Origin: Aldehydirespirator sp965219165 | GTDB taxonomy: Bacteria > Actinomycetota > Acidimicrobiia > Acidimicrobiales > Aldehydirespiratoraceae | Length of the DNA stretch: 64,000 bases | Assembly (NCBI GenBank): GCA_965219165.1 | Contig: CBDCMW010000002.1 | Coordinates: 1,116,001 to 1,180,000, forward strand | Direction of reading: 5' to 3' | Shown here: positions 33,493-40,976 of the stretch, in pieces | How positions within the stretch are numbered: the stretch's first letter is position 1 | Layout: every line of letters starts with the position of its first letter | Notes under the pieces: generated by a model | What the model was told of the DNA's origin: nothing | Databases searched by the model: none | The model's input: only the letters and a program-made list of their open reading frames with translations | Made by a program: the position numbers and the translations under genes

Positions 33493-35176
33493 TCAGTCCG
33501 GCTCGGCGAAGGCTTGGAAGTCGAAGGCGCCGTCGTGGCGGTACTGGACGTGCAGGTACTTGAACTGCACGTCGCGCTGGCCGGCCGCCACCTGTCGCCG
33601 GCGGTACTCGGCGGCCGGTCCCGGCCCGAAGGCGGCGCAGGGCCAGCGGTTCGAGCCTCCCGCTGGCCCGCTTGGCGTCGTATTCGATGTTCGCGGCGCG
33701 CAGTCGGGTATCGACCTCCGTCGCGAGGGCGAGCCGGTCCTGGGCCCCGTCCAGTCGACGGCCAGGTGCGGCATCCTCTTCCAGGTAGAGCGTGTAGGCG
33801 GCCGCGTCGACGTCGGCCAGCATGACGAAGAAGCCAGAGGCGACGGAGCGTTCGGCCAGCACGCCGCAGACCGCGTCCAGCACCTGCCCCTCGTGGAGCT
33901 TCTCGCCGGTGATGCTGGTTATCCCGCTGCCCTTCTGCACGAAGACCAGGGTCGGTGTGGCGCCCACCCACCCTGTGACCCGGACGATGTCGCTCATGTC
34001 GTAGCGGTAGAGCCCGTCGCCGGTGGTCACCACCACGTTGTAGTCGCGTCCTGTCTCGAGCTCGCTCGGCGACAGCATCTCAGCGTCGCCGGCGTCCCAT
34101 GCCTCGCGTTCGGCGAACTCGAAGAAGGTGTCGCCCAGCACCGGCAGGCACGTGTTGGACGCGGCGTCGACACTGGTTGTGCCCTGCATCTCGCTGGCCA
34201 CCCAGCCGACCTCGATCACCAGGCACGACTGTGGGAGGGATGGCTTGAGGTTGGCCACGGCCACGGCGCAGCTGCCGCCGGTCCACGTCACGACGCCGGC
34301 GAGGTCGGGCCAGATGTCGGCGCAGGTGAGCCGGCCGGCTCGGTCCAGTCGCCTCCCGAGCTGTTCGGCCCGTTCCGGACGGGGCTCTAGCCCCGTTCCC
34401 TCGTCGGGGTCCAGCAATGCGGCCAGCTCGGCGGGCAGCCTGCCGGCGGCGACGGTTGCCAGCACGGTCTCTGCGTGCTGGTCGATCACCGCGAGCAGCC
34501 GGGTGAGGGTGGAGGGGTTGGCTGTCGCGACGCAGGTCACCTCGGGATCGGCCAGGCCCAGAACGGCCATGATCAGGTAGCGGGCCTCGTAGTCGGCGAC
34601 CGCGGTGAGGGAGGTCGGCAGTGTGTAGCGCCGCTTCAGCAGCCTCGGCTGGTTTTCGTGCAGCTTCCCGGAGGCCGAGCCGTAGGGCGTGCCCCCGGGC
34701 ATGTGGCCCTCCACGGCTGCGCCGCCGACCGCGAAGACCTTGCCCGAGAGGATGGGCGCGCCCTTGGACCAGACGTGGGTGGCCAGACGCTGGTGGGCCT
34801 TGAGCCGCTTGAGCCCCGACGGCGTGACCGGGATGTTCTTGGGGGTGCCTCCCGTGCCGCTGGTGCGGTTGTAGAACACCGGCTGCTCGGCGGTGAGGCA
34901 GGTCTCGCCCGTCAGTTCCTGGCGCTCCACGTGATGGCGCAGATCCTCATAGGTCTGCACCGGCACGGCCCGGCGGTAGTCGTCGACGGTGCGGATCGCC
35001 TCGAACCGGTGCTCGGCACCGAAGGCGGTGCCCGCGTTTGTCTCCAGGATCCGACGGAGCAGCGCCGCCTGGGCCTCCTCGGGGGCCTCGGCTGAGCGCA
35101 GCAGACGGCGGAGGCGGGGCTCCTGGGTCGCGGCCAGAGCCCCCCTGAGGGCGAGGTAGCCGATGCCGCCGGGCAT
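33493..35176 (-). CDS. GH3 auxin-responsive-like acyl-adenylate amidosynthetase, C-terminus frameshifted
   Basis: Bacterial member of the GH3 family, ANL-type enzymes that activate a carboxylate with ATP and join it to an amino acid. ATP motifs: FYNRTSGTGGTPKNIPVT (phosphate loop) and GLYRYDMSDIVRVTGW, plus VFVQKGSGITSITGEKLHE at the domain hinge. About 560 residues expected. The frame runs well to RLEPLALRR near 33640 and is then lost; the neighbouring frame gives a sensible end (GPGPAAEYRRRQVAAGQ to FDFQAFAEPD) stopping 15 bases before the epimerase start, and total length is one base over a multiple of three. So one extra base lies near 33627-33640. ATG 35176 chosen by GAGGCGG upstream and by the N-terminal family match; 43 bases after the hydroxylase stop. 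Confidence 0.83.
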
Positions 35177-35219
35177 CAGCCGGCCGCCTCGCCCCGCCGC
35201 GGACGGGCTCGTGTCCGCA

Positions 35220-36113
35220 TCACGTCTCCGCCCGGTCCAGGTTGTCGATGAACGGTGTCCGCATCTGGGTCCAGAACCCCCCGGGGTAGCTCCGGTTGAC
35301 GAGACCGAGATCGCCAACCTCCCGGCCCGAGGGCAGGAACCGGGTACCGAACAGCACGTCCCACACGATCAGGTTGTTGCCGTAGTTGTTGTTGGATTCA
35401 GCCGGCAGCTCCGAATGGTGCCAGCGGTGCAGCTCAGGGCCGCTGATGAGGTAGTTGAGGGGCCCGAGCCGCACGTCGCAGTTCGAATGCTGGAAGAACC
35501 CGTTGACGGCGTAGAACACGAAATAGGCGGCCAGGACCTCGCCGGACACGCCCACCAGCGCGAACGGGAGGGCGTCGAGCGCGTACTGGACAGCCTTCTC
35601 GAAGGGGTGGAACCGGGCGACGTTCAGCCAGTAGAGGCGGTGCGGCGAGTGATGGACGGCGTGGTAGCGCCACATGGGCCCGTAGCGGTGGAAGGCCCGG
35701 TGCAGCCAGTACCGGGCGAAGTCGGCGGCCAGCAGCATCATCACCACCTGCGCCGCCACTGGCAGCCCGTGCGGCCACAGCCCGTCGACTGCCCATCCGC
35801 TGGAACTCAGCCATTCGGCCAACCAGATTGTGGCGGCCAGCGACAGCAGGAAGGGCATCGCCATCTGCACGACCAGGATGAACAGCAGGTCCGCGCCCAC
35901 CTCCCGGCGGGCCGGCCACCACTGCTCCCGGTAGGGCAGGACGGCCTCGTGCCAGGTCACCAGGCCCGCGGCCACCACCCCGGCAAGGTAGGACGCCGGC
36001 GTCACGTGCATTCCCACCGCGACGAGCAGGCCGAACACCCCGAACGTGGTCACCACGACCGCCGGGTACGAGCCGACGACGACCACCTTCCTCACCGTGG
36101 CCACCATGGTCAT
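35220..36113 (-). CDS. Sterol desaturase/fatty acid hydroxylase family protein
   Basis: A 297-residue membrane di-iron enzyme. Three His boxes are intact: HRAFH, HAVHHSPH and HRWHHSE, plus the HxH-type site near QHSNCDVRLG. About five helices precede and interleave them (VVVTTFGVFGLLVAVGM, LLFILVVQMAMPFLLSLAA). The family hydroxylates or desaturates lipid acyl chains, sterols or carotenoids using O2. First gene of the minus-strand unit with GH3, epimerase and a small membrane protein. ATG 36113 has a weak CAGAAT 6 bases upstream; ATG 36107 is equally possible. The long frame upstream of these is not coding. Confidence 0.9.
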   Translation of the reverse strand: MTMVATVRKVVVVGSYPAVVVTTFGVFGLLVAVGMHVTPASYLAGVVAAGLVTWHEAVLPYREQWWPARREVGADLLFILVVQMAMPFLLSLAATIWLAEWLSSSGWAVDGLWPHGLPVAAQVVMMLLAADFARYWLHRAFHRYGPMWRYHAVHHSPHRLYWLNVARFHPFEKAVQYALDALPFALVGVSGEVLAAYFVFYAVNGFFQHSNCDVRLGPLNYLISGPELHRWHHSELPAESNNNYGNNLIVWDVLFGTRFLPSGREVGDLGLVNRSYPGGFWTQMRTPFIDNLDRAET

Positions 36114-36211
36114 GCCCGCATTCTGGCACCGACGGGCACGATTCTGGCCGTTCTCTGTGCAGGCATGCCGCCTGGATCGGCACATTTGCGCACAGAACGG
36201 TGGGACCGGGC

Positions 36212-36616
36212 TCAGGCGTCGACCGGCGGAACGATCACCTCGCACCGGGGGCCGCTTGCTCGGCTGAGCCGGCGGTCGAGCGTGAGCAGCGGCCAGTCGA
36301 GCACCTCGGCCAGGGCCACATACCAGGCGTCGTAGACGGTGAGGTTGGCCCGGAGCTCCCACACCCGCCCAGCGAAGGGCGGAAACGGGTAGCGCTCGAT
36401 CTTTAGCCGGAGCAGGTCGCGGTGGGCGGCCGTCGCTTCAAGGCGCGAGATCGAGCCGGACAACTCCAGCCGGCGCAGGATGTTGGTGGCTTCGGCGAGG
36501 GCTGACTCGGGTGCGGCTAGGGCGTCCTGCGACATGGAGGCCCGGGCCCAAGGGCCGTCGGGTTGATCTTCGACCAGCGCGGTGACAAGCACCGACGCGT
36601 CAACGACCGCGCTCAT
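36212..36616 (-). CDS. vapC: VapC-type PIN-domain ribonuclease toxin (second copy)
   Basis: A 134-residue PIN protein: Asp in MSAVVDASVLV, Glu in ALAEATNILRR, Asp in VYDAWYVALAE and the last acidic residue in LTLDRRLS. This is a different VapC lineage from the one at 9206, with only motif-level similarity. ATG overlaps the antitoxin stop by four bases. The toxin presumably cleaves a tRNA or rRNA site; target unknown. Confidence 0.9.
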   Translation of the reverse strand: MSAVVDASVLVTALVEDQPDGPWARASMSQDALAAPESALAEATNILRRLELSGSISRLEATAAHRDLLRLKIERYPFPPFAGRVWELRANLTVYDAWYVALAEVLDWPLLTLDRRLSRASGPRCEVIVPPVDA

Positions 36617-36849
36617 CTGCGGTCGGCGTCGCGTGCTTCGAGGATCTGCGCGGTAGTGACCTTGGAGTCTGACGCCTCGACCCGGCGCCGAGCCTCCTTC
36701 AGAACGGTCTCGATGGAGGGGAGGGCCGCGAGCCGCTCCAGTTCCTCTCGCAAGTACTCCTGCATGGACTGGCGCTTGAGCGCGGCCCGGGCCGCCAGTT
36801 CATCGCGGACTTCCTCGGGCACGCCCCGGATCGTGATCTGCACAGCCAT
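36613..36849 (-). CDS. vapB: VapB/FitA-type antitoxin (second copy)
   Basis: A 78-residue ribbon-helix-helix antitoxin: MAVQITIRGVPEEVRDELAA then KRQSMQEYLREELERLA, the FitA/VapB pattern in which the first strand contacts DNA. C-terminal VTTAQILEARDADRR would thread into the toxin. The chosen ATG lies 6 bases after a CATAAT box; the longer upstream frame lies in the modC 3' region. Operator-like repeats overlap the promoter. Confidence 0.88.
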   Translation of the reverse strand: MAVQITIRGVPEEVRDELAARAALKRQSMQEYLREELERLAALPSIETVLKEARRRVEASDSKVTTAQILEARDADRR

Positions 36850-36884
36850 GCCAGCATTATGCCTGCATCGCCAGCATTTTGCAA
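36850..36884 (-). promoter_or_regulatory. Promoter and probable operator of vapBC (second copy)
   Basis: On the minus strand: TTGCAA (36884-36879), exactly 17 bases, CATAAT (36861-36856), 6 bases, ATG. Two direct copies of ATGCTGGC (36877-36870 and 36857-36850) are 20 bp apart, two helical turns, and straddle the promoter. This is a good binding layout for a VapB dimer pair and autoregulation. Confidence 0.65.
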
Positions 36885-36902
36885 GCACTCGGTCCTTGTT
36901 TA

Positions 36903-37946
36903 TCAGGCAACGACAGTCAGTTCGGTGGCCTTGAGGGAAGCCCAGACGGTGAGGCCTGGCCGCAGGTCCAGTTCGTCGGCGGAGCGGCGGGTCACGTCGG
37001 CCCGGACCTCGAGCGGGCCTCCCAGGTGTACCCGGGCCCGCTCCCCGTCGACATCGACCCTCTGAAGCTCGGCCTGCCAAGCGTTTCGGGCGCTGCCCGC
37101 GGGCCGGTCAGGGTGCAGGGTGACCGCATGGGCGGGGAACGTGACGTACACGGATCCGGTGGCTTCTTCAGCCACGGTGAGCACCAGACCGCCTTCGGTG
37201 GTGACCGATGTGCCCTCAGCCCGGCCAGAGACCACGTTGGCGCCCAGGAAGGTGGCCGCCCACTGGCAGCCGGGCGAGGCCGTCACCGCCGCCACTGAGC
37301 CCCGGCTGGCCACGGCACCGGCGTCGAGCACCACCATCCGGCGGGCCAGCGTGGCCACGTCCACCGGGTCGTGGGTGATCAGCAGCGTGTGGCGGGCCGG
37401 CGACTCGCCGAGCAGGGAGCGCAGCTGGGCGCGACCCGCCGAGTCCACCGAGGCCAGCGGCTCGTCGACGATCAGGACTTCGGGCTCGGGAGCCAGAGCC
37501 CGGGCGATGGCAACTCGCTGGCGCTGACCGCCCGACAGCGCGGCCGGGCGCCTCTGCCATGTCGAGGAGTCCACGCCGACCCGTTCGAGCAGGGCCCCCG
37601 CTTGCCGGCGGGCGCCTGACCGGTCCGCCCCCGAACGGCGCAATCCGAACGCCACGTTGTCGATCACCCTGAGGTGGCCGAAGAGCCGATGGTCTTGGAA
37701 CACCATGCCCACGCGGCGCCGGTGGGCGGGCACGAACAGGCCTGCCGCCGGGTCGTCGGCCACGGAGCCGGCGATCGACAGGCGTCCCCGGTCCAGGCGG
37801 TCGAGTCCGGCCACCGCCCGTCCCAGCGTCGTCTTGCCCGTGCCGTTGGCCCCCACCACGGCGGTGACCCCCTCGTCGATCTCGAGCCCGTCCACCCGCA
37901 GCATCCACTCCCGGCGGGTCACGCAGCCGTCGAATTGAATGGTCAT
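36903..37946 (-). CDS. modC: Molybdate ABC transporter ATP-binding protein ModC
   Basis: A 347-residue ATPase: Walker A GANGTGKTT, signature LSGGQRQRVAIARAL, Walker B VLIVDEPLASVDS, His switch LLITHDPVD, and a C-terminal TOBE region (from about 280; GSVYVTFPAHAVTLHPDRPA) that binds molybdate and adjusts activity. It energises ModB. ATG overlaps the stop of a 39-codon frame lying between modB and modC. Low-GC tail after the stop borders the second vapBC. Confidence 0.92.
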   Translation of the reverse strand: MTIQFDGCVTRREWMLRVDGLEIDEGVTAVVGANGTGKTTLGRAVAGLDRLDRGRLSIAGSVADDPAAGLFVPAHRRRVGMVFQDHRLFGHLRVIDNVAFGLRRSGADRSGARRQAGALLERVGVDSSTWQRRPAALSGGQRQRVAIARALAPEPEVLIVDEPLASVDSAGRAQLRSLLGESPARHTLLITHDPVDVATLARRMVVLDAGAVASRGSVAAVTASPGCQWAATFLGANVVSGRAEGTSVTTEGGLVLTVAEEATGSVYVTFPAHAVTLHPDRPAGSARNAWQAELQRVDVDGERARVHLGGPLEVRADVTRRSADELDLRPGLTVWASLKATELTVVA

Positions 37947-38062
37947 CGCGGTATCCCTAGCGAAATTGGCGACGAAATGACCCCTGGAGGGCGCAATCCG
38001 GCACCAATTTCGGCTGCATCGCCGGGTGTCGACGGAGGCGCGGCCGATGCAGTGACCGTCAT
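37943..38062 (-). CDS. Micro-frame between modB and modC created by a duplicated junction
   Basis: A 39-codon frame (MTVTASAAPPSTPGDAAEIG ... LGIPR). Its ATG overlaps the modB stop and its stop overlaps the modC ATG, each by ATGA. The two junctions share GGAT(G/A)CCGCGATGAC (14 of 15 identical), so the spacer looks like a duplication of the old modB/modC junction that then took in a 52-bp palindromic element. It may be translated only to carry ribosomes from modB to modC; no sign of a folded product. Confidence 0.35.
   Translation of the reverse strand: MTVTASAAPPSTPGDAAEIGAGLRPPGVISSPISLGIPR
37961..38012. repeat. 52-bp palindromic element, copy A
   Basis: Ends are a perfect 9-bp inverted repeat, CGAAATTGG and CCAATTTCG, around a 34-bp middle containing CCCCTGGAGGG. 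The same length and ends recur at 59428-59479. It lies inside the modB-modC micro-frame. Confidence 0.7.
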
Positions 38063-38883
38063 CGCGGCATCCACCGATCGCGCAGTGTGACCAGCACGGT
38101 CAGCGCTACCGCCATCAGCACCAGGCTGATCGCCACTGCCGCTTCGGGATTGTGCTCCAGGGCCAGGTAGGTCTCCAGCGGCAGGGTCCGGGTGCGGCCC
38201 GGGAAGTTGCCCGCGAAGGTGAGGGTGGCCCCGAACTCGCCCACGGCCCGGGCCCAGGCCAGAGCCGTGCCCGCCGTCAGCGCGGGGCGGACAGTGGGCA
38301 GCGACACGTGCACGAGGGTGGCCCAAGGGCCCGCGCCAAGGGTCGCACCCGCTTCGTCGAGGTCGTCGCCGGCCTGTCGCAGCGCGGCCTCGACGGTGAC
38401 CACGAAGAAGGGGAGGGCCACGAAAGTGGCCGCGACCACAGCCCCGGCCGTGGTGAACGGCAGGCTGACACCGAACCAGGCGTCGAGCCACTGGCCGACG
38501 AGGCCCCTGCGTCCGAGCGCGAACAGCAGAGCCGTGCCCGCCACCACCGGCGGCAGCACCATGGGCAGCATCACCACGGCCCGCACCAGCCGCGGGAACC
38601 GCAGCCGCTTGCGGGCCAGCACGAAGGCCAGGGGCAGGCCCAGCACCACACACACCGCGGTGGCGGCCAGGCTCACGACCAGCGACACTCGCAGCGCGTC
38701 GAGCACCGAGTTGTCGCTCAACAGCTCCGGAAGCGCCGACCACGGCGCCCGCTGAAGCAGACCGGCGATGGGCAGCACCAGCACCCCGAGGGCCACGAAC
38801 CCGACCACGGTCAAAGCGGCCGGCGGCCGGCCGGCGGGCGGCACAGGGTCGACCGCGGCCCGGATATCGTTTGATGCGCTCAC
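38059..38883 (-). CDS. modB: Molybdate ABC transporter permease ModB
   Basis: A 274-residue channel with six or so helices. Typical ModB segments: MLPMVLPPVVAGTALLFALG and the EAA loop DEAGATLGAGPWATLVHVSL, then RAVGEFGATLTFAGN and GRTRTLPLETYLALE, near-invariant in molybdate/tungstate permeases. GTG 38883 overlaps the modA stop; the long frame upstream of it is shadow. Passes molybdate from ModA to the cytoplasm. Confidence 0.93.
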   Translation of the reverse strand: MSASNDIRAAVDPVPPAGRPPAALTVVGFVALGVLVLPIAGLLQRAPWSALPELLSDNSVLDALRVSLVVSLAATAVCVVLGLPLAFVLARKRLRFPRLVRAVVMLPMVLPPVVAGTALLFALGRRGLVGQWLDAWFGVSLPFTTAGAVVAATFVALPFFVVTVEAALRQAGDDLDEAGATLGAGPWATLVHVSLPTVRPALTAGTALAWARAVGEFGATLTFAGNFPGRTRTLPLETYLALEHNPEAAVAISLVLMAVALTVLVTLRDRWMPR

Positions 38884-39734
38884 GGCGTTCCGAACCCGTA
38901 AGTGTTCAGGGCCTTGGTCGCCCCGCGGCCCCGTCGGGCGATGTCGTACCACTCTGGCGGGCCGAACCCGTACGCGTGCAGAAGAGCCCTGGTGCCGCTG
39001 GCGCCGTCCGTGAAGGCATCGATGACTGCCTGTACGGACGGCGGTGGCTCGGCCGACACCGAGGCGATGTAGTAGCGGTTCAGATGCAAATGCAGTTCGG
39101 GGGCGTCGACAGTCGGCAGCCCGGCCATTGCGGCGTCGGTGCTGTACACGAGGCCAGCGTCGAGCTCGCCCAGTGAGAGCTTGGTGGTCAGCGCGCGTGC
39201 GTTGGGCTCCAGTGTGTCGACGGAGGGCACGATCCGGGCCTCCTTCAACGCGGTCCGGGCCAATGTCCCGCAGGGGACCTCCACGGCGCACAGGCCGATC
39301 AGCAGGTCGCTGCGGGCCAGGTCGGTGAGCCCGGTGACGCCGCCCGGATTGCCGGCCGGCGTGGCGAGCACGAGCGTGTTGGTGGCGATCAGGACGGGCT
39401 CCCCCCGGACCGACCCTTCCGAGACGGCTCGTTGCATGGTGGTCGCATTGGCGGTGATCAGCACGTCGGCGCCGGCACCCGCTGCGAGCTGGGCTACCAG
39501 CGTCGAGCTTCCCGCGATGACCGGAGTGACGCTCTCACGGCCCCCGAACACGATCTCGATCACCTCAGTGAGCGACGAGGCGGCCATCACCACCACATCG
39601 CCCTCTCCGGCCGCGCTGTCCGCGGAGCCGCCGCAGCCCGCGGCGAGCATCGAAGCCGATGCCGCCGCGGTCGCGATCACCCACCGTACGGCCTGCCTCC
39701 GGCGACGACTGCCGGTGACGCTGCCCACCCTCAT
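38880..39734 (-). CDS. modA: Molybdate ABC transporter substrate-binding lipoprotein ModA
   Basis: Exported oxyanion-binding protein of 284 residues; signal ATAAASASMLAAGCGGS with lipobox Cys near 34. Mature start VVVMAASSLTEVIEIVF is the ModA hallmark, followed by AGSSTLVAQLAAGAGADVLI and GLVYSTDAA. First gene of modABC. A TAGATT box lies 9 bases before the ATG; divergent from the MscS gene, with 55 bases between the start codons. Tungstate binding is equally possible. Confidence 0.92.
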   Translation of the reverse strand: MRVGSVTGSRRRRQAVRWVIATAAASASMLAAGCGGSADSAAGEGDVVVMAASSLTEVIEIVFGGRESVTPVIAGSSTLVAQLAAGAGADVLITANATTMQRAVSEGSVRGEPVLIATNTLVLATPAGNPGGVTGLTDLARSDLLIGLCAVEVPCGTLARTALKEARIVPSVDTLEPNARALTTKLSLGELDAGLVYSTDAAMAGLPTVDAPELHLHLNRYYIASVSAEPPPSVQAVIDAFTDGASGTRALLHAYGFGPPEWYDIARRGRGATKALNTYGFGTP

Positions 39735-39777
39735 AGGCGACCGAATCTACCGAGGCCGCCACGTGGCGTTGTTCCCC

Positions 39778-39783
39778 TAGGGT
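39778..39783 (+). promoter_or_regulatory. Leaderless -10 box of the MscS gene
   Basis: TAGGGT 6 bases before ATG 39790; the alternative GTG 39784 directly abuts the box and is therefore unlikely as start. Confidence 0.5.
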
Positions 39784-39789
39784 GTGGCG

Positions 39790-40887
39790 ATGCTGATCGT
39801 CGCGCAATCCTCCACCGATTTCGGGCTCTCGGACGCCTGCGGCGAGACCAACCGCGGTTTCGTCTGCGAGCGGGTCTACGACTGGACCGACAACGTCGGC
39901 CTGGCCACCGCGGCCGACTGGCTGCTCGACCGGCCCATCCGCATCGCGCTCATCCTGGTGGTGGCCTGGACCATCAACCGCTTCGCCAAACGGGCCATCG
40001 TGCGCTTCACCAAGAAGGTCGCCTCGGCGTCGACGGACTCGCGCCTGCAGAGGCTGCGCGAGCGCGGGCCGGGCAAGGTGCTGGTCGACGATGTGGCCCG
40101 GGCTAGGGCCGAGTCGCGAGCCGAGACGCTCGGACACGTGCTGCGCAGCATTGTGGTGGCACTGGTGTGGACGTTCGCGGCGCTGATAGTGCTGGGCGAG
40201 ATCGGCGTGAACCTCGGACCGCTGATCGCGGGCGCGGGCATCGGCGGTGTGGCGCTGGGTTTCGGCGCACAGTCGATCGTGAAGGACTTCCTGTCGGGTC
40301 TGTTCATGCTGATCGAGGATCACTACGGCGTGGGCGACGTCGTGGACCTGGGCTACGCCATCGGGACCGTCGAGGAGGTGTCGCTTCGCTCCACCACAAT
40401 TCGGGACGTGAAGGGCACGGTGTGGCATGTGCCCAACGGCGAGATCGCCCGGGTGGGGAACTACTCGCAGCTGTGGTCGAAGGCGCTGCTCGAGATCGAG
40501 GTGGCCTACGAAACCGACCTGCGCTTGGCCATGGGCGTGATGCAGCAGGTGGCCAACGAATTCTGGGAGGACCCCGAGTGGGGCGGCGACGAGCTGAGCG
40601 AGTGTCCCCAGGTGTTGGGAGTGCAGTCCCTGGGCGCGTCGGGCATCGCTCTGCGGATCGCGGTCAAGACCGAGCCGTCGGTGCAGTGGGGCGTGGAGCG
40701 CGAGCTGCGGCTGCGCCTCAAGGAGGCCTTCGACGAGGCCGGCATCGAGATCCCGTTCCCGCAGCAGACCGTTTGGTTCGGCGACCCGGGTGAACAGTCC
40801 GACGCCAAGCTCTCGGAGGCCGAGCAGGCCGCCCTCCGGGCCCTCTACGACGAGAAGGACGGTCCCAGTCCCGACGTCGACGACTAG
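39790..40887 (+). CDS. MscS-family mechanosensitive ion channel
   Basis: A 365-residue small-conductance channel that opens under membrane tension to release solutes. Helices: PIRIALILVVAWTINRFA, SIVVALVWTFAALIVLGEIG and the pore helix GAGIGGVALGFGAQSIVKDF, then the beta domain (EDHYGVGDVVDLGYAIGTVE) and vestibule. Length is above the E. coli MscS (286) because of a charged cytoplasmic loop after helix 1 and an acidic C-terminal tail. Functionally complements the betaine importer at the other end of the window in osmotic balance, though not linked in one operon. Confidence 0.92.
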   Translation: MLIVAQSSTDFGLSDACGETNRGFVCERVYDWTDNVGLATAADWLLDRPIRIALILVVAWTINRFAKRAIVRFTKKVASASTDSRLQRLRERGPGKVLVDDVARARAESRAETLGHVLRSIVVALVWTFAALIVLGEIGVNLGPLIAGAGIGGVALGFGAQSIVKDFLSGLFMLIEDHYGVGDVVDLGYAIGTVEEVSLRSTTIRDVKGTVWHVPNGEIARVGNYSQLWSKALLEIEVAYETDLRLAMGVMQQVANEFWEDPEWGGDELSECPQVLGVQSLGASGIALRIAVKTEPSVQWGVERELRLRLKEAFDEAGIEIPFPQQTVWFGDPGEQSDAKLSEAEQAALRALYDEKDGPSPDVDD

Positions 40888-40938
40888 CGCCTCGGGGTTC
40901 GAGGCCGGGTTGGCGAGCGCTGTCACCGCTGCCTCCGC

Positions 40939-40976
40939 TTGACACCGAAGGTTTGTAAGGTAATGTTACTAACAAT
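40939..40976 (+). promoter_or_regulatory. Promoter with imperfect palindrome upstream of the ROK repressor operon
   Basis: TTGACA (40939-40944), 16 bases, TAATGT (40961-40966), then 10 bases to ATG 40977. GTAA-TG-TTAC (40960-40969) forms a perfect core palindrome with partly symmetric TTGT/ACAA flanks (40953-40975), covering the -10 box. This is a suitable operator for the ROK regulator to control its own operon. Confidence 0.6.
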
